DNA from: Xenophilus sp. E41
Lineage (GTDB): Bacteria > Pseudomonadota > Gammaproteobacteria > Burkholderiales > Burkholderiaceae_C
DNA length: 64,000 nt
Direction of reading: 5' to 3'
Assembly (NCBI RefSeq): GCF_003671765.1
Contig: NZ_QPIB01000008.1
Location: 248,001 to 312,000, forward strand
Positions 1-9,136 of the stretch are shown here, piece by piece. Both the position numbers and the translations under genes were made by a program. The notes beneath the pieces are model-generated. The model was not told the origin of the DNA. It worked only from the letters and a program-made list of their open reading frames with translations, and ran no database searches. Within the stretch, counting starts at the first letter, position 1, and every line of letters begins with the position of its first letter.

Positions 1-83
1 GCGGCCGGATGCAGGCGGAGAACCTCTACAATGGTCCGGATGTGGTCGGATGCCGTTTTTCCTTCTGGATTCCGGTGTCCGGC

Positions 84-100
84 GCTATCGATTCCGTAGC
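84..100. repeat. imperfect copy of the GCTAT...ATAGC palindrome
   Basis: The sequence GCTATCGATTCCGTAGC is an imperfect inverted repeat, arms GCTAT/GTAGC. It resembles the perfect copy at 20043-20059 and sits in the leader just before the FixJ-type regulator gene. The rest of bases 1-124 shows no gene I can recognise. Confidence 0.4.
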
Positions 101-124
101 AAGCGACGAGGCAAAGGTACCTGC

Positions 125-769
125 ATGAGTTTGATCCCCAAGAAAGGCACGGTCTATGTGGTGGATGACGACGAAGCGGTGCGCGACTCGCTGCAATGGC
201 TGCTCGAAGGCAAGGACTACCGCGTCCGCTGCTTCGATTCCGCCGAGTCCTTCCTGTCCCGCTACGACCCGCGCGAAGTCGCCTGCCTGATCGTCGACAT
301 CCGCATGGGCGGCATGACCGGCCTGGAACTGCAGGACAAGCTCATCGAGCGCAAGTCCCCCCTGCCGATCGTGGTCATCACCGGCCACGGTGACGTGCCG
401 ATGGCGGTCGACTCGATGAAGAAGGGCGCCATGGACTTCATCCAGAAGCCCTTCAACGAGGAGGCCCTGGTCACGCTCGTCGAACGCATGCTCGACCATG
501 CCCGCAGCGCTTTCGCGCAGCACCAGCAGTCGGCCAGCCGCGATGCGCTGCTGTCCAAGCTCACCGGCCGCGAGGCGCAGGTGCTCGAGCGCATCGTCGC
601 CGGTCGCCTGAACAAGCAGATCGCCGACGACCTGGGCATCAGCATCAAGACGGTGGAGGCGCACCGCGCCAACATCATGGAAAAGCTCAACGCCAACACC
701 GTGGCCGACCTGCTGAAGATCGCGCTGGGCCAGACGCCCGCCCCTGCTGCCAAGGCCGCGACACCCTGA
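125..769 (+). CDS. FixJ/NarL-family two-component response regulator
   Basis: 214 aa. An N-terminal receiver domain (about residues 9-122) has the acidic pair D15/D16, the phosphoacceptor D58 in LIVDIRMGG, T86 and K108 in the FIQKPF motif. A C-terminal LuxR-type helix-turn-helix follows (about 145-205, LTGREAQVLERIVAG and IADDLGISIKTVEAHRANI). This layout is that of FixJ/TtrR/TodT transcriptional activators, which are phosphorylated by a partner histidine kinase. No kinase is in the window; it may lie just outside the left edge. The start at 125 is chosen because a purine-rich GAGGCAAAGG precedes it and because an in-frame ATG at 50 would add 25 Arg-rich residues unlike the family. The stimulus cannot be inferred. 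Confidence 0.9.
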   Translation: MSLIPKKGTVYVVDDDEAVRDSLQWLLEGKDYRVRCFDSAESFLSRYDPREVACLIVDIRMGGMTGLELQDKLIERKSPLPIVVITGHGDVPMAVDSMKKGAMDFIQKPFNEEALVTLVERMLDHARSAFAQHQQSASRDALLSKLTGREAQVLERIVAGRLNKQIADDLGISIKTVEAHRANIMEKLNANTVADLLKIALGQTPAPAAKAATP

Positions 770-793
770 CGCTACACATTTCATAGCTACGAG

Positions 794-824
794 CGCCCGC
801 CCCACCTGCGTGAGCGGGCGTTTT
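794..824 (+). terminator. Rho-independent terminator of the FixJ-type gene
   Basis: A 7-bp stem CGCCCGC (794-800) / GCGGGCG (814-820) is followed directly by TTTTC. It lies 25 bases after the regulator stop codon and ahead of folD, so the two genes are probably separate transcription units. Confidence 0.8.
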
Positions 825-853
825 CATTTGCAAGATTCAGAAAGCCCCTCGCC

Positions 854-1705
854 ATGACCGCCCAGCTCATCGACGGCAACGCCCTCGCCCGCCAGATCCG
901 CGCCGACGTCTCCGGCCGCACCGCCGCCCTCAAGGCGCGCGGCATCCAGCCCACGCTGGCCATCGTGCTCGTGGGTGACGACCCGGCCAGCCAGGTCTAC
1001 GTGAAGCACAAGGTCAACGACAGCAGCGAGACCGGCCTGGTCGCGAATCTCGAGCGCTACCCGGCCGACATGGCCGAGGCCGACCTGCTGGCCCGCATCC
1101 ACGCGCTGAACGACGACCCGGCCGTGCACGGCATCCTGGTGCAGCTGCCGCTGCCGAAGCACATGGACAGCCACCAGGTGATCGAGGCCATCTCGCCCGC
1201 CAAGGACGTCGACGGCTTCCACGTCGCCAGCGCCGGCGCACTGATGGTCGGCCAGCCGGGCTTCTGGCCCTGCACGCCGCACGGCTGCATGAAGATGCTC
1301 GAATCGATCGGCTACGACCTGCGCGGCAAGCACGCTGTGGTCATCGGCCGCAGCAACATCGTGGGCAAGCCCATGGCCATGATGCTGCTGGCGCAGAACG
1401 CCACCGTCACCATCTGCCACAGCGCCACGGCCGACCTGGGCGCCATGACGCGGCAGGCCGACGTCGTGGTCGCGGCCGTCGGCAAGGTGAATCTGCTCAC
1501 GGCCGACATGGTCAAGCCGGGCGCGGTGGTCATCGACGTGGGCATGAACCGCAACGCCGAAGGCAAGCTCTGCGGCGACGTGGACTTCGCCGGCGTGAAG
1601 GAGGTGGCGGGCTGGATCACGCCCGTGCCCGGCGGCGTCGGCCCGATGACGCGCGCCATGCTGCTGGCCAACACCCTCGAGGCCGCGGAACGCGCGGCCG
1701 GCTGA
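854..1705 (+). CDS. folD: bifunctional methylenetetrahydrofolate dehydrogenase / cyclohydrolase FolD
   Basis: 283 aa, the usual length. FolD interconverts 5,10-methylene-, methenyl- and 10-formyl-tetrahydrofolate in the cytosol using NADP, supplying one-carbon units for purines and formyl-Met. Visible hallmarks are the substrate-site motif SQVYVKHK, with Tyr and Lys four residues apart as in the family, the [11 protein letters not shown] block, the Rossmann segment [14 protein letters not shown] and the C-terminal [15 protein letters not shown] signature. A terminator (794-824) precedes the gene; prlC follows after a gap of about 90 bases with no obvious terminator. Confidence 0.97.
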   Translation: MTAQLIDGNALARQIRADVSGRTAALKARGIQPTLAIVLVGDDPASQVYVKHKVNDSSETGLVANLERYPADMAEADLLARIHALNDDPAVHGILVQLPLPKHMDSHQVIEAISPAKDVDGFHVASAGALMVGQPGFWPCTPHGCMKMLESIGYDLRGKHAVVIGRSNIVGKPMAMMLLAQNATVTICHSATADLGAMTRQADVVVAAVGKVNLLTADMVKPGAVVIDVGMNRNAEGKLCGDVDFAGVKEVAGWITPVPGGVGPMTRAMLLANTLEAAERAAG

Positions 1706-1797
1706 CGCGCTCCAACGGGCCACCATAGCGCGCCTCGATCGGCGCCATGCAAACGCCGGCGACTTGAAGCCACCCGCCTCGCCACAAAATGCCATTC

Positions 1798-3861
1798 ATG
1801 ACCAATCCGCTGCTCGACTTCGACGACCTGCCCCTTTTCGACCAGATCCGCCCGGAGCATGTCGCGCCGGCGGTCGACGTGCTGCTCAAGCAGGCCGAGG
1901 TCGCGCTCGAGGAAGTCACCGCGCCCGAATTCCCGGCCCGGTGGGATGCCATCGCCAAGGTGCTCGACGTCGCCACAGAGCGCTTCTCGCGCGCCTGGGG
2001 CGCCGTCGGCCACCTGAACGCCGTGGCCGACACGCCGGAACTGCGCGCCGCCTACAACGAGGCGATGCCGCGCGTGACGGCCTTCTGGACGCAATTGGGT
2101 TCCGACGAGCGCCTGTACGCCAAGTACAAGGCCATCGACCCCTCCACGCTGAACCCCGAGCAGGCCCAGGCCCACAGGAACGCCGTGCGCAACTTCGTGC
2201 TGGGTGGTGCGGAACTCCAGGGCGAGGCCAAGAAGCGCTATGCCGAGATCCAGGAACGCCAGGCGGAACTGAGCCAGAAGTTCAGCGAGCACGCGCTGGA
2301 CGCGACCGATGCCTTCGCCTGGTATGCCGATCTGGCCGACCTGGACGGCCTGCCCGAGGACGTGATCGCGGCCGCCCGCGCCGCCGCCGAGGCCGAGGGC
2401 AAGGACGGCTACAAGCTCACGCTCAAGATGCCCTGCTACCTGCCGGTGATGCAGTTCGCCAGGAGCAGCGCCCTGCGCGAGCGCCTGTACCGCGCGTATG
2501 TCACGCGCGCCAGCGAGTTCGGCGACCCGGCCTTCGACAACACCGCGCTCATCACCGAGATCCTGGCGCTGCGCGAGGAAGAGGCGAAGCTGCTGGGCTA
2601 CGCCAACTTCGGTGAACTGTCCGTCGTTCCCAAGATGGCCGAGTCGCCCGAGCAGGTGGTGAAGTTCCTGCGCGACCTGGCGGCCAAGGCCCGCCCGTAC
2701 GGCGAGCGCGACGTGGCCGAACTGCGCGAGTTCGCGGCCAAGGAACTGGGCCTGGCCGACCCGCAGCCCTGGGACTGGAGCTACATCGGCGAAAAGCTCA
2801 AGGAAGCACGCTATGCCTTCAGCGAGCAGGAGGTGAAGCAGTACTTCCCGGCGCCCAAGGTGCTGGCGGGCCTGTTCAAGATCGTCGAGACCTTGTTCGA
2901 GGTGAACATCCGCCGCGACAGCGCGCCGGTGTGGCATCCCACGGTCGAGTTCTACCGCATCGAGCGCGACACGCCGCAGGGCCGCCAGAAGGTCGGCCAG
3001 TTCTACCTCGACCCGTCGGCCCGCGTCGGCAAGCGCGGCGGCGCCTGGATGGACGACGTGCGCGCGCGCTGGCTGCGCCCCGACACCGGCGCGCTGCAGA
3101 CGCCGGTCGCCCAGCTGGTGTGCAACTTCGCCGAAGGTGTGGATGGCAAGCCGCCGCTGCTCACGCACGACGACGTCATCACCCTCTTCCACGAGTTCGG
3201 CCACGGCCTGCACCACATGCTCACGCAGGTGAACGAGCGCGACGTCTCGGGCATCAGCGGCGTGGAGTGGGACGCGGTCGAACTGCCCAGCCAGTTCATG
3301 GAGAACTTCTGCTGGGAGTGGGACGTGCTCAAGCACATGACGGCGCATGCCGACACCGGCGAGCCGCTCCCGCGCGCGCTGTACGACAAGATGATCGCGG
3401 CGAAGAACTTCCAGAGCGGCATGCAGACCCTGCGCCAGATCGAGTTCTCGCTCTTCGACATGCTGCTGCACACCGAATTCCATGCCGCCACCGCTGCCCC
3501 CGGGGCGGTGATGGCGCTGCTGGGCCGTGTGCGCGACGAGGTCGCCGTGCTGCCCGCCCCGCCCTTCAGCCGCACACCGAACACCTTCACCCACATCTTC
3601 TCGGGCGGCTATGCGGCTGGCTACTACAGCTACAAGTGGGCCGAGGTGCTGTCGGCCGACGCGTATGCGGCCTTCGAGGAGAGCGCGGGCGCAAATGGCG
3701 AGCCGAGCGTGGACACCGGCCGGCGCTACCGGCAGGCCATCCTCGAGGCCGGCGGCAGCCGCACGGCGATGGAGTCGTTCAAGGCCTTCCGCGGCCGCGA
3801 GCCGCAGCTCGACGCCCTGCTGCGCCACCAGGGCATGGCCGAGGAAGCACAGCCGGCCTGA
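1798..3861 (+). CDS. prlC: oligopeptidase A, M3-family zinc metallopeptidase
   Basis: 687 aa from ATG 1798; E. coli OpdA/PrlC has 680. The enzyme is a cytosolic thimet-type oligopeptidase that degrades short peptides, including cleaved signal peptides. The zinc motif HEFGH lies at residues 465-469 (bases from 3190), and the likely third ligand is Glu495 in the AVELPSQFMENF block. The C-terminal substrate region FSRTPNTFTHIFSGGYAAGYYSYKW is typical of the family. ATG 1798 is preferred over ATG 1789 because MTNPLL is how enterobacterial PrlC begins; neither has a clear Shine-Dalgarno sequence. Confidence 0.95.
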   Translation: MTNPLLDFDDLPLFDQIRPEHVAPAVDVLLKQAEVALEEVTAPEFPARWDAIAKVLDVATERFSRAWGAVGHLNAVADTPELRAAYNEAMPRVTAFWTQLGSDERLYAKYKAIDPSTLNPEQAQAHRNAVRNFVLGGAELQGEAKKRYAEIQERQAELSQKFSEHALDATDAFAWYADLADLDGLPEDVIAAARAAAEAEGKDGYKLTLKMPCYLPVMQFARSSALRERLYRAYVTRASEFGDPAFDNTALITEILALREEEAKLLGYANFGELSVVPKMAESPEQVVKFLRDLAAKARPYGERDVAELREFAAKELGLADPQPWDWSYIGEKLKEARYAFSEQEVKQYFPAPKVLAGLFKIVETLFEVNIRRDSAPVWHPTVEFYRIERDTPQGRQKVGQFYLDPSARVGKRGGAWMDDVRARWLRPDTGALQTPVAQLVCNFAEGVDGKPPLLTHDDVITLFHEFGHGLHHMLTQVNERDVSGISGVEWDAVELPSQFMENFCWEWDVLKHMTAHADTGEPLPRALYDKMIAAKNFQSGMQTLRQIEFSLFDMLLHTEFHAATAAPGAVMALLGRVRDEVAVLPAPPFSRTPNTFTHIFSGGYAAGYYSYKWAEVLSADAYAAFEESAGANGEPSVDTGRRYRQAILEAGGSRTAMESFKAFRGREPQLDALLRHQGMAEEAQPA

Positions 3862-3875
3862 GCTGGCGTGAACGC

Positions 3876-3897
3876 GCCGGCCGCGGGCGCGGCCGGC
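3876..3897. other. perfect GC hairpin behind prlC
   Basis: GCCGGCCGCG (3876-3885) and CGCGGCCGGC (3888-3897) form a perfect 10-bp inverted repeat 15 bases after the prlC stop. No T-tract follows, so it may stabilise the mRNA 3' end or assist termination rather than act as a classical terminator. Confidence 0.4.
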
Positions 3898-3958
3898 TGC
3901 GGTACGCTCGGGCCTTCGCCTGCGGCCGCGCCGCCCGCCGTTCACCTGCTGCATCGCC

Positions 3959-4594
3959 ATGACGCCTGCCACCGCCCGCCTGTTCTGCTGCTCCTGCGCC
4001 CTGCTCCTCGCCGCCGGTGCGGCCTCGGCCCAGGGCCTGTACCGCAACGTCGACGCCAACGGCCGCGTGACCTACACCGACCGGCCGCCGGCGGCGAATG
4101 CGCAGCCCGCGCCCGTGGGCCGCAGCGGCGGCAGTGCCGGGACCAGCGCCCAGCTGCCCTTCGAGCTGCGCCAGATCGTGCAGCGCTACCCGGTCACGCT
4201 CTACACGGGCGACGACTGCGCGCCCTGCGCCACCGGTCGACAGCTGCTGCAGACACGTGGCATTCCCTTCGACGAACGCACCGTGAAGAGCAGCGAGGAC
4301 ATCGCCGCGCTCGAACGGCTGAGCGGCCGCAACGGGCTGCCGCTGCTGACCATCGGCAGCCAGCAGTTGAAGGGCTTCTCCGATGCGGAGTGGTCGCAGT
4401 ACCTGGACGCGGCCGGCTACCCCAAGAGCGTGCAGCTGCCCCCGGGCTACCGCAACCCGCCGGCGCAGCCGCTGGTGGCGCAGCAGGCCGCCCCCGCGGC
4501 GCCGGCGCCGGCGCCCGCTGCGGTGCAGGCCCCGCCCGCGACGCCGGCACCCGAGGCGCCGACGCCGTCGAACCCGGCCGGCATTCGCTTCTGA
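3959..4594 (+). CDS. exported DUF4124 / glutaredoxin-like thiol protein
   Basis: 211 aa. Residues 1-24 form a signal peptide ending in AASA. Next comes a short DUF4124 segment (about 25-45, LYRNVDANGRVTYTDRPP), then a thioredoxin-fold glutaredoxin-like domain (about 77-150) with the redox motif C87-A-P-C90. The tail from about 165 is low-complexity Pro/Ala and probably disordered. The domain order suggests a periplasmic thiol-disulfide protein. DUF4124 proteins are common exported proteins of proteobacteria with no agreed role. The cis-Pro loop seems to be GLPLLTIG. Its redox partner and substrate are unknown. Confidence 0.8.
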   Translation: MTPATARLFCCSCALLLAAGAASAQGLYRNVDANGRVTYTDRPPAANAQPAPVGRSGGSAGTSAQLPFELRQIVQRYPVTLYTGDDCAPCATGRQLLQTRGIPFDERTVKSSEDIAALERLSGRNGLPLLTIGSQQLKGFSDAEWSQYLDAAGYPKSVQLPPGYRNPPAQPLVAQQAAPAAPAPAPAAVQAPPATPAPEAPTPSNPAGIRF

Positions 4595-4620
4595 AGCCAG
4601 TGGCGGCGGCCCAGCCGGCT

Positions 4621-4639
4621 CGCTATTGAATCGATAGCG
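4621..4639. repeat. intergenic palindrome CGCTAT-N7-ATAGCG
   Basis: Arms CGCTAT (4621-4626) and ATAGCG (4634-4639) flank TGAATCG. It lies between the convergent DUF4124-glutaredoxin gene and rpiA, and resembles the copies at 84-100 and 20043-20059. No T-tract is attached. Confidence 0.5.
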
Positions 4640-4695
4640 GATCGCGCAGGCGGGACGGGCGCTGCGGCCTGTTTACCCTGAAGTTCGATCGCTGT

Positions 4696-5394
4696 TCAGT
4701 CGTAGCGAAGGGTCTGGACGCCCTCGGGCGTCGCGAGCAGGCAGACCTGCGCCTTCTGGTGCGCGAACACGCCCACCGTCACCACACCGGGCCACTGGTT
4801 CACCTCGCTCTCGAAGGCGAGCGGATCGGAGATCTTCAGGCCCGTGACGTCGAGGATGTGCTGGCCGTTGTCGGTCACCAGCGGCAGGCCGTCCTTCTCG
4901 CGGACCTGCGCCAGGCCGCCAAACGCCGCGAACTGGCGCATGAGGCGCCGCGCCGCCATCGGGATGATCTCTACCGGCAGCGGGAAGGCACCAAGCACCT
5001 CGACCCGCTTGGACGCATCGGCGATGCACACGAAGCGCCGCGACTGGGCCGCGACGATCTTCTCGCGCGTGAGGGCCGCACCGCCGCCCTTGATCATGTG
5101 GCCACGGCCGTCGATCTCGTCGGCGCCGTCGATGTAGACCGCAAGCTCGTCGACCGCATTGCTGTCGAAGACTTCGATGCCCAGCGCACGCAGCCGTTCG
5201 GTCGAGGCGATCGAGCTCGAGACGGCACCCTTGATCTCGTGCTTGATGGTGGCCAGCGCGTCGATGAACTTGTTCACCGTCGAGCCGGTGCCCACGCCGA
5301 CGATCTCGCCGCGTACCACGTACTCGAGCGCGGCGCGGCCCACGAGGGTCTTGAGTTCGTCCTGGGTGGGGGCGGCGGATGCGGGGGCGCTCAT
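4696..5394 (-). CDS. rpiA: ribose-5-phosphate isomerase A
   Basis: 232 aa. RpiA interconverts ribose 5-phosphate and ribulose 5-phosphate in the non-oxidative pentose phosphate pathway. Family motifs are present: [16 protein letters not shown] (phosphate-binding loop), [16 protein letters not shown] and the [14 protein letters not shown] block with its catalytic region. The ATG at 5394 ([14 protein letters not shown]) fits the family N terminus; an ATG 51 bases upstream would run into the divergent pyrD start. The two genes are divergent, with starts only 50 bases apart, so their promoters must overlap. Confidence 0.96.
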   Translation of the reverse strand: MSAPASAAPTQDELKTLVGRAALEYVVRGEIVGVGTGSTVNKFIDALATIKHEIKGAVSSSIASTERLRALGIEVFDSNAVDELAVYIDGADEIDGRGHMIKGGGAALTREKIVAAQSRRFVCIADASKRVEVLGAFPLPVEIIPMAARRLMRQFAAFGGLAQVREKDGLPLVTDNGQHILDVTGLKISDPLAFESEVNQWPGVVTVGVFAHQKAQVCLLATPEGVQTLRYD

Positions 5395-5444
5395 CGCGGA
5401 AAATCCTTGGTTCGTCTGAAGAATCACAAGCCGCAAATTATCCA

Positions 5445-6512
5445 ATGCTCGCCTCGCTCCCCGCGCTGTACGGCCTCGCCCGCCCTTTCCTCTTCGGCAT
5501 GGACCCGGAGGCGGCCCATGAACTGACGCTCGACAGCCTGGCCCGCACGCAGAACACGCCGCTGGCCTGCCTGTACGCCGCTCCGCGCGTGGACGACCCG
5601 CTGATCCTGGCCGGCCTGCCCTTCCCGAACCGCGTGGGCCTGGCGGCCGGGCTGGACAAGAACGCGCGCTGCATCGACGCCTTCTCGGCCATGGGCTTCG
5701 GTTTCGTCGAGGTCGGCACCGTCACGCCGAAGGCGCAGCCGGGCAATCCCAAGCCGCGCATGTTCCGCCTGCCCAAGGCAGACGCGCTCATCAACCGGCT
5801 GGGGTTCAACAACGAAGGGCTCGACGCCTTCATTGCCAACGTGCAGCGGGCGCGCTTCCGGCAGCAGGCGGCTGCGGCCGGCCGCAAGCCGATGCTGCTG
5901 GGCCTGAACATCGGCAAGAACGCCAGCACCCCGATCGAACGCGCCGTCGACGACTACCTGCTGGGCCTGGAAGGCGTGTACCCGCATGCCGACTACGTCA
6001 CGGTCAATATCTCCAGCCCCAACACCGCCAACCTGCGCAGCCTGCAGAGCGACGAGGCGCTGGATGCGCTCCTGGGCGCCATCGCCGAACGGCGCCAGCT
6101 GCTCGCGGCGACGCAGCAAAGGCGCGTGCCGGTGTTCCTCAAGATCGCGCCCGACCTGGACGAGGCGCAGGTGGCCGTCATCGCCGCGACGCTGCAGCGC
6201 CACGGCCTGGACGGCGTCATCGCCACCAACACCACGCTGGCGCGCGATGCAGTCGCCGGCCTGCCGCATGGCAGCGAAGCCGGGGGCCTGTCGGGCGCCC
6301 CGGTGCGCGAGGCCAGCAACCGCGTGATCGCGCAACTGCGTGCCGCCCTCGGGCCGGGCTTTCCGATCGTGGGCGTGGGTGGCGTGATGAGCGGCGACGA
6401 TGCGCGCGCCAAGCTGGCGGCCGGCGCCGATGTGGTGCAGGTCTACACGGGGCTGATCTACCGCGGGCCGTCGCTGGTGCGCGAGGTGGCGCAAGCGCTG
6501 CGCGAGCGCTGA
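5445..6512 (+). CDS. pyrD: dihydroorotate dehydrogenase (quinone), class 2
   Basis: 355 aa. PyrD oxidises dihydroorotate to orotate in pyrimidine synthesis, with FMN and the membrane quinone pool. The N-terminal helical segment (about 1-45, with [16 protein letters not shown]) marks the membrane-associated class 2. Other hallmarks are [22 protein letters not shown], the active-site [12 protein letters not shown] with the class-2 Ser, and the FMN-phosphate loops [12 protein letters not shown] and [15 protein letters not shown] 5445 aligns with the family N terminus. A bidirectional terminator (6531-6565) follows. Confidence 0.97.
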   Translation: MLASLPALYGLARPFLFGMDPEAAHELTLDSLARTQNTPLACLYAAPRVDDPLILAGLPFPNRVGLAAGLDKNARCIDAFSAMGFGFVEVGTVTPKAQPGNPKPRMFRLPKADALINRLGFNNEGLDAFIANVQRARFRQQAAAAGRKPMLLGLNIGKNASTPIERAVDDYLLGLEGVYPHADYVTVNISSPNTANLRSLQSDEALDALLGAIAERRQLLAATQQRRVPVFLKIAPDLDEAQVAVIAATLQRHGLDGVIATNTTLARDAVAGLPHGSEAGGLSGAPVREASNRVIAQLRAALGPGFPIVGVGGVMSGDDARAKLAAGADVVQVYTGLIYRGPSLVREVAQALRER

Positions 6513-6530
6513 ACGTTCGACGCCGTCGAG

Positions 6531-6565
6531 AAAACGCCGCCGGAGCACGGGGCTGCGGCGGCGTT
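6531..6565. terminator. bidirectional terminator between pyrD and the YqjE-like gene
   Basis: A perfect 10-bp stem, AACGCCGCCG (6533-6542) and CGGCGGCGTT (6556-6565), has a 13-base loop. Read on the minus strand it is followed by a T-run (AAAA at 6531-6534 on plus), so it should stop the leftward YqjE/YqjD transcript and probably also rightward pyrD. Confidence 0.7.
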
Positions 6566-6587
6566 CAATGAGCGCTGGTGCGCAGGC

Positions 6588-7286
6588 TCAGCGCAGCTTC
6601 CAGAGGATCGGAAAGAGCCAGCCGGTGACACGCAGAAGCCGGCGCGGGCCGACCACGGCCATCACCACGGCCGCCGCGGCGCCCGTCGCGATCGGATGCT
6701 CGCGTGCCAGCCGCATCGCCTTGTCGGCGGGCGGCTCGTAGGCCGCAGCCTCCTGCGCAGCAGCGGCCTCGGCGGCCGCCTCCATGCGCTCTTCGAGCAT
6801 CAGCCGCTGGCGCTGGCGCTCGATGCGGTCCAGTAGCGCCTGGCGCGTCGCAGGGCGCGGCTCGCGTGGCTTGTCCTCGTCGTCGCCGCCGAAGCGGGTC
6901 TGGAGGTAAACCCAGTCGCGCTCGAATTCCCGGCGGGCAGGCTCCATAGCGGCCGAGGCGCCGCTCAGGCTGGACATCAGGCCCACCAGCGCAGCCACCC
7001 ACAGGACGACCCACAGCGCCGCGACCAGCCAGGCGGCGGTCGCGCGATGTGGCGTGTCCCAGAAGTGCACCACCACGGCGACCGACAGCAGCGATGCCAT
7101 CACGATCGTGAGGCCGATCAAAGCCACCAGGAGCACCATCAGCCGCTTGAGGTGGCCTTTCTCGTCTTCCCATGCCATGCCCAGCAACTGGGCCCGGTCT
7201 TCGGCGGCGGCGGCGCCTTCACTCAACGCGGCACGCACGCGACGAATGCGCGCGTCGATGCCGAGTAGGGACAGCAGCTGCTTCAT
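6588..7286 (-). CDS. YqjE-type (phage-holin-3-6) membrane protein with YqjK-like tail
   Basis: 232 aa. The N-terminal half matches the YqjE/DUF1469 'phage holin family' type: an amphipathic start, then two membrane segments at about 49-73 and 84-105. After a charged linker, residues about 145-232 hold a helical, possibly coiled stretch (LLDRIERQRQRLMLEERMEAA) and an end like YqjK (GAAAAVVMAVVGPRRLLRVTGW). In enterobacteria yqjD, yqjE and yqjK are separate neighbours, so this looks like a yqjE-yqjK fusion. It lies just downstream of the YqjD-like gene on the same strand, supporting one operon. The role is probably membrane or ribosome-associated stress physiology, not phage lysis. Confidence 0.75.
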   Translation of the reverse strand: MKQLLSLLGIDARIRRVRAALSEGAAAAEDRAQLLGMAWEDEKGHLKRLMVLLVALIGLTIVMASLLSVAVVVHFWDTPHRATAAWLVAALWVVLWVAALVGLMSSLSGASAAMEPARREFERDWVYLQTRFGGDDEDKPREPRPATRQALLDRIERQRQRLMLEERMEAAAEAAAAQEAAAYEPPADKAMRLAREHPIATGAAAAVVMAVVGPRRLLRVTGWLFPILWKLR

Positions 7287-7352
7287 GCGGCCTGCCTTCC
7301 CGCGCGCCGCAAGCGGGGTCGGTCCACGGGCATCAGCAATGCACGCACCCGA

Positions 7353-7664
7353 TCAGCGGCGGCTGCCGAGCAGCAGCCCCACGAGCACCCCCACCGCCAG
7401 CGCGGCACCGGCGATCTGCCAGGGCTCGTCGTGCGCATAGGCGTTGGCCGTCTGCGCCGCATCCTTGGCCTTCTTCGCCGCGATCTTGCTCTTCTCGGAG
7501 GCGAGCTCGCGCGCGATGGCCAGCTTGGCCTCCACCCGCTGCTTGAGCGCCTTGATCTGGGGCACGGATTCGAGGTCCTTGTTCGAAAGCACGCCCTTCA
7601 CGTCGTTGGCGAGGTCTTCGACCACCGCATTGGCGGCCGCTTCGAGATTGTTGGATACGGACAT
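7353..7664 (-). CDS. ElaB/YqjD/DUF883 family membrane-anchored protein
   Basis: 103 aa. A charged, Ala/Lys-rich helical body (ESVPQIKALKQRVEAKLAIA, then EKSKIAAKKAKDAAQTA) ends in one C-terminal membrane anchor (WQIAGAALAVGVLVGLLLGSRR). This is the layout of E. coli YqjD/ElaB, which tether ribosomes to the inner membrane in stationary phase. ATG 7664 is chosen because GAGGGAAGG precedes it and because the upstream in-frame extension is Cys/Pro-rich and unlike the family. The YqjE-like gene follows 66 bases downstream. Confidence 0.85.
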   Translation of the reverse strand: MSVSNNLEAAANAVVEDLANDVKGVLSNKDLESVPQIKALKQRVEAKLAIARELASEKSKIAAKKAKDAAQTANAYAHDEPWQIAGAALAVGVLVGLLLGSRR

Positions 7665-7716
7665 GGAGAAACCTTCCCTCAGTGGAGTCTGGACACCGGC
7701 AGGAACACCGGCAGTG

Positions 7717-7739
7717 GGCACGCCAGCAACTGGCGTGCC
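7717..7739. repeat. perfect 10-bp inverted repeat in the YqjD leader
   Basis: GGCACGCCAG (7717-7726) and CTGGCGTGCC (7730-7739) are separated by CAA. The hairpin lies between the stop of the upstream flavoprotein gene (7768, minus) and the YqjD start (7664, minus). It could be the flavoprotein's terminator lacking a clear T-tract, or a leader element. The flanking bases also carry the near-repeat GACACCGGCAGGAACACCGGCAG. Confidence 0.5.
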
Positions 7740-7767
7740 GGCCATATTACAGCGACATGAAGCGCAA

Positions 7768-8874
7768 TCACGCGGCAATTCCCGGCAATTCACACACATG
7801 TCGGCCAATGGCCAGACTGCTTGTCAGACCGGGCGACTCGATGCCGAAAAGATTGACCAGCCCGGGCACGCCGTGGACCTCCGGCCCCTGGATCACGAAG
7901 TCCCTCGCCGCCTCGCCGGGCCCTGAAATCTTGGGGCGGATGCCGGCGTAGCCCGGCTGCAGCGCATGGTCCGGGAGGCCCGGCCAGTACTTGCGGACCT
8001 CGGCATAGAAGCCGTCGCCGCGGCGTGGGTCGACCTGCAGGTCCGAGGGGCTGGCGACCCATTCCACGTCGGGGCCGAACTTGGCCTGTCCGCCCAGGTC
8101 GAGCGTCAGGTGCACGCCCAGGCCGCCCGCTTCAGGCACAGGGTAGATCAGCCGACTGAAGGGCGCACGGCCGCCAAGCACGAAGTAGCTGCCCTTGGCC
8201 CAATGCGCCTGCGGCACGTGCGATGGATCCAGCCCGTCGAAGCGGGACGCCAGCGCTGGCGCGTTCAGGCCCGCCGCGTTGACCACCGTGCGGCACCGCA
8301 ACGCCGTGCCGTCGACCATCTCCAGTTCGATGCCCGCGACCGTGCAGCGCGCGGCGCGCACTGCCGATTTGAGGGCGAGGACACCGCCTGCGTGCTCCAT
8401 GTCGCCTTGAAGGCTGAGCATCAGGGCGTGGCTGTCCACGATGCCCGTCGAAGGCGAGTGGATCGCGGCAACACAGGCCAACGCGGGCTCGAGCGTCCGG
8501 GCTCGCGCAGCATCGAGCAGCACGAGGTCGTCGACGCCGTTGGCCCGCCCCTTGGCCACGATGGCGTCGAGCTCGGCAGCTTCGGCCTGCGAAGCGGCGA
8601 CGATCAGCTTGCCGCAGCGACGATGCGGCACGCCCCGCTCCTGCGCATAGGCATAGAGCAACTGCTTGCCCTCCACGCACAGGCGAGCCTTCAGCGAGCC
8701 GGCGGGGTAGTAGATGCCGGCGTGGATGACCTCGCTGTTGCGCGAGCTGGTGCCCGAGCCGATGGCGCCTTCGGCCTCCAGCACGACGACCTCGCGCCCT
8801 GCCAACGCCATGGCCCGCGCGACTGCCAGGCCCACCACACCGGCGCCGATCACGGCGCAATCGAATTCGTCCAT
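7768..8874 (-). CDS. NAD(P)/FAD-dependent oxidoreductase, L-2-hydroxyglutarate oxidase-like
   Basis: 368 aa. The N-terminal dinucleotide fold [22 protein letters not shown] binds FAD, and the next block [19 protein letters not shown] is typical of the L-2-hydroxyglutarate dehydrogenase/LhgO group of the DAO superfamily. The C terminus [14 protein letters not shown] with [20 protein letters not shown] completes the FAD site. By family it should oxidise a 2-hydroxy acid, delivering electrons to quinone or oxygen. A glycerol-3-phosphate-oxidase-like activity is the alternative. The 73-aa protein gene upstream is 40 bases away on the same strand. Confidence 0.85.
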   Translation of the reverse strand: MDEFDCAVIGAGVVGLAVARAMALAGREVVVLEAEGAIGSGTSSRNSEVIHAGIYYPAGSLKARLCVEGKQLLYAYAQERGVPHRRCGKLIVAASQAEAAELDAIVAKGRANGVDDLVLLDAARARTLEPALACVAAIHSPSTGIVDSHALMLSLQGDMEHAGGVLALKSAVRAARCTVAGIELEMVDGTALRCRTVVNAAGLNAPALASRFDGLDPSHVPQAHWAKGSYFVLGGRAPFSRLIYPVPEAGGLGVHLTLDLGGQAKFGPDVEWVASPSDLQVDPRRGDGFYAEVRKYWPGLPDHALQPGYAGIRPKISGPGEAARDFVIQGPEVHGVPGLVNLFGIESPGLTSSLAIGRHVCELPGIAA

Positions 8875-8914
8875 GCCGCGAGCTTAGCGGCACGTCGCTT
8901 GAAGAGCGGCGTCC

Positions 8915-9136
8915 TCAGAAGCCGCGCCAGCGGAACGCGGCAGCCCGCATGAAGTGGCGGTTGGCGCGAGCCTGCCACGAGAGCAGCGTCGGAGGATGGG
9001 GGGCCTTGCCCGGTGCAGGGATCGATGCGTCGGACGGCGGCAGGGTCGGCGCGGCCGGCCCGCGGTCCGGCTCAACGGGAAGGTCCGGGCCGGAAGGCGT
9101 GATCGGCGTAGGAAGCTCGGTGGACATCGGCTGCAT
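8915..9136 (-). CDS. small Pro-rich hypothetical protein
   Basis: 73 aa. The N-terminal two thirds is Pro-rich and probably disordered (PITPSGPDLPVEPDRGPAAP); the C terminus is basic and aromatic (RANRHFMRAAAFRWRGF). I recognise no domain. ATG 9136 is preferred over the in-frame ATG 9127 because AGGGG stands 8 bases upstream. It lies between the tRNA-Val terminator and the flavoprotein gene. It could be a non-coding leader, but the good ribosome-binding site and GC-biased third positions favour a real gene. Confidence 0.5.
   Translation of the reverse strand: MQPMSTELPTPITPSGPDLPVEPDRGPAAPTLPPSDASIPAPGKAPHPPTLLSWQARANRHFMRAAAFRWRGF

Noticed and set aside
1312-4059. Very long minus-strand open frame opposite folD and prlC
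   Set aside because: It runs antisense to two clear genes, is made of His/Arg/Ala-rich low-complexity sequence, and is explained by high GC.
6588-7286. 'Phage holin' as a sign of prophage
   Set aside because: The family name is misleading; the gene pairs with a YqjD-like gene and no phage genes are nearby.
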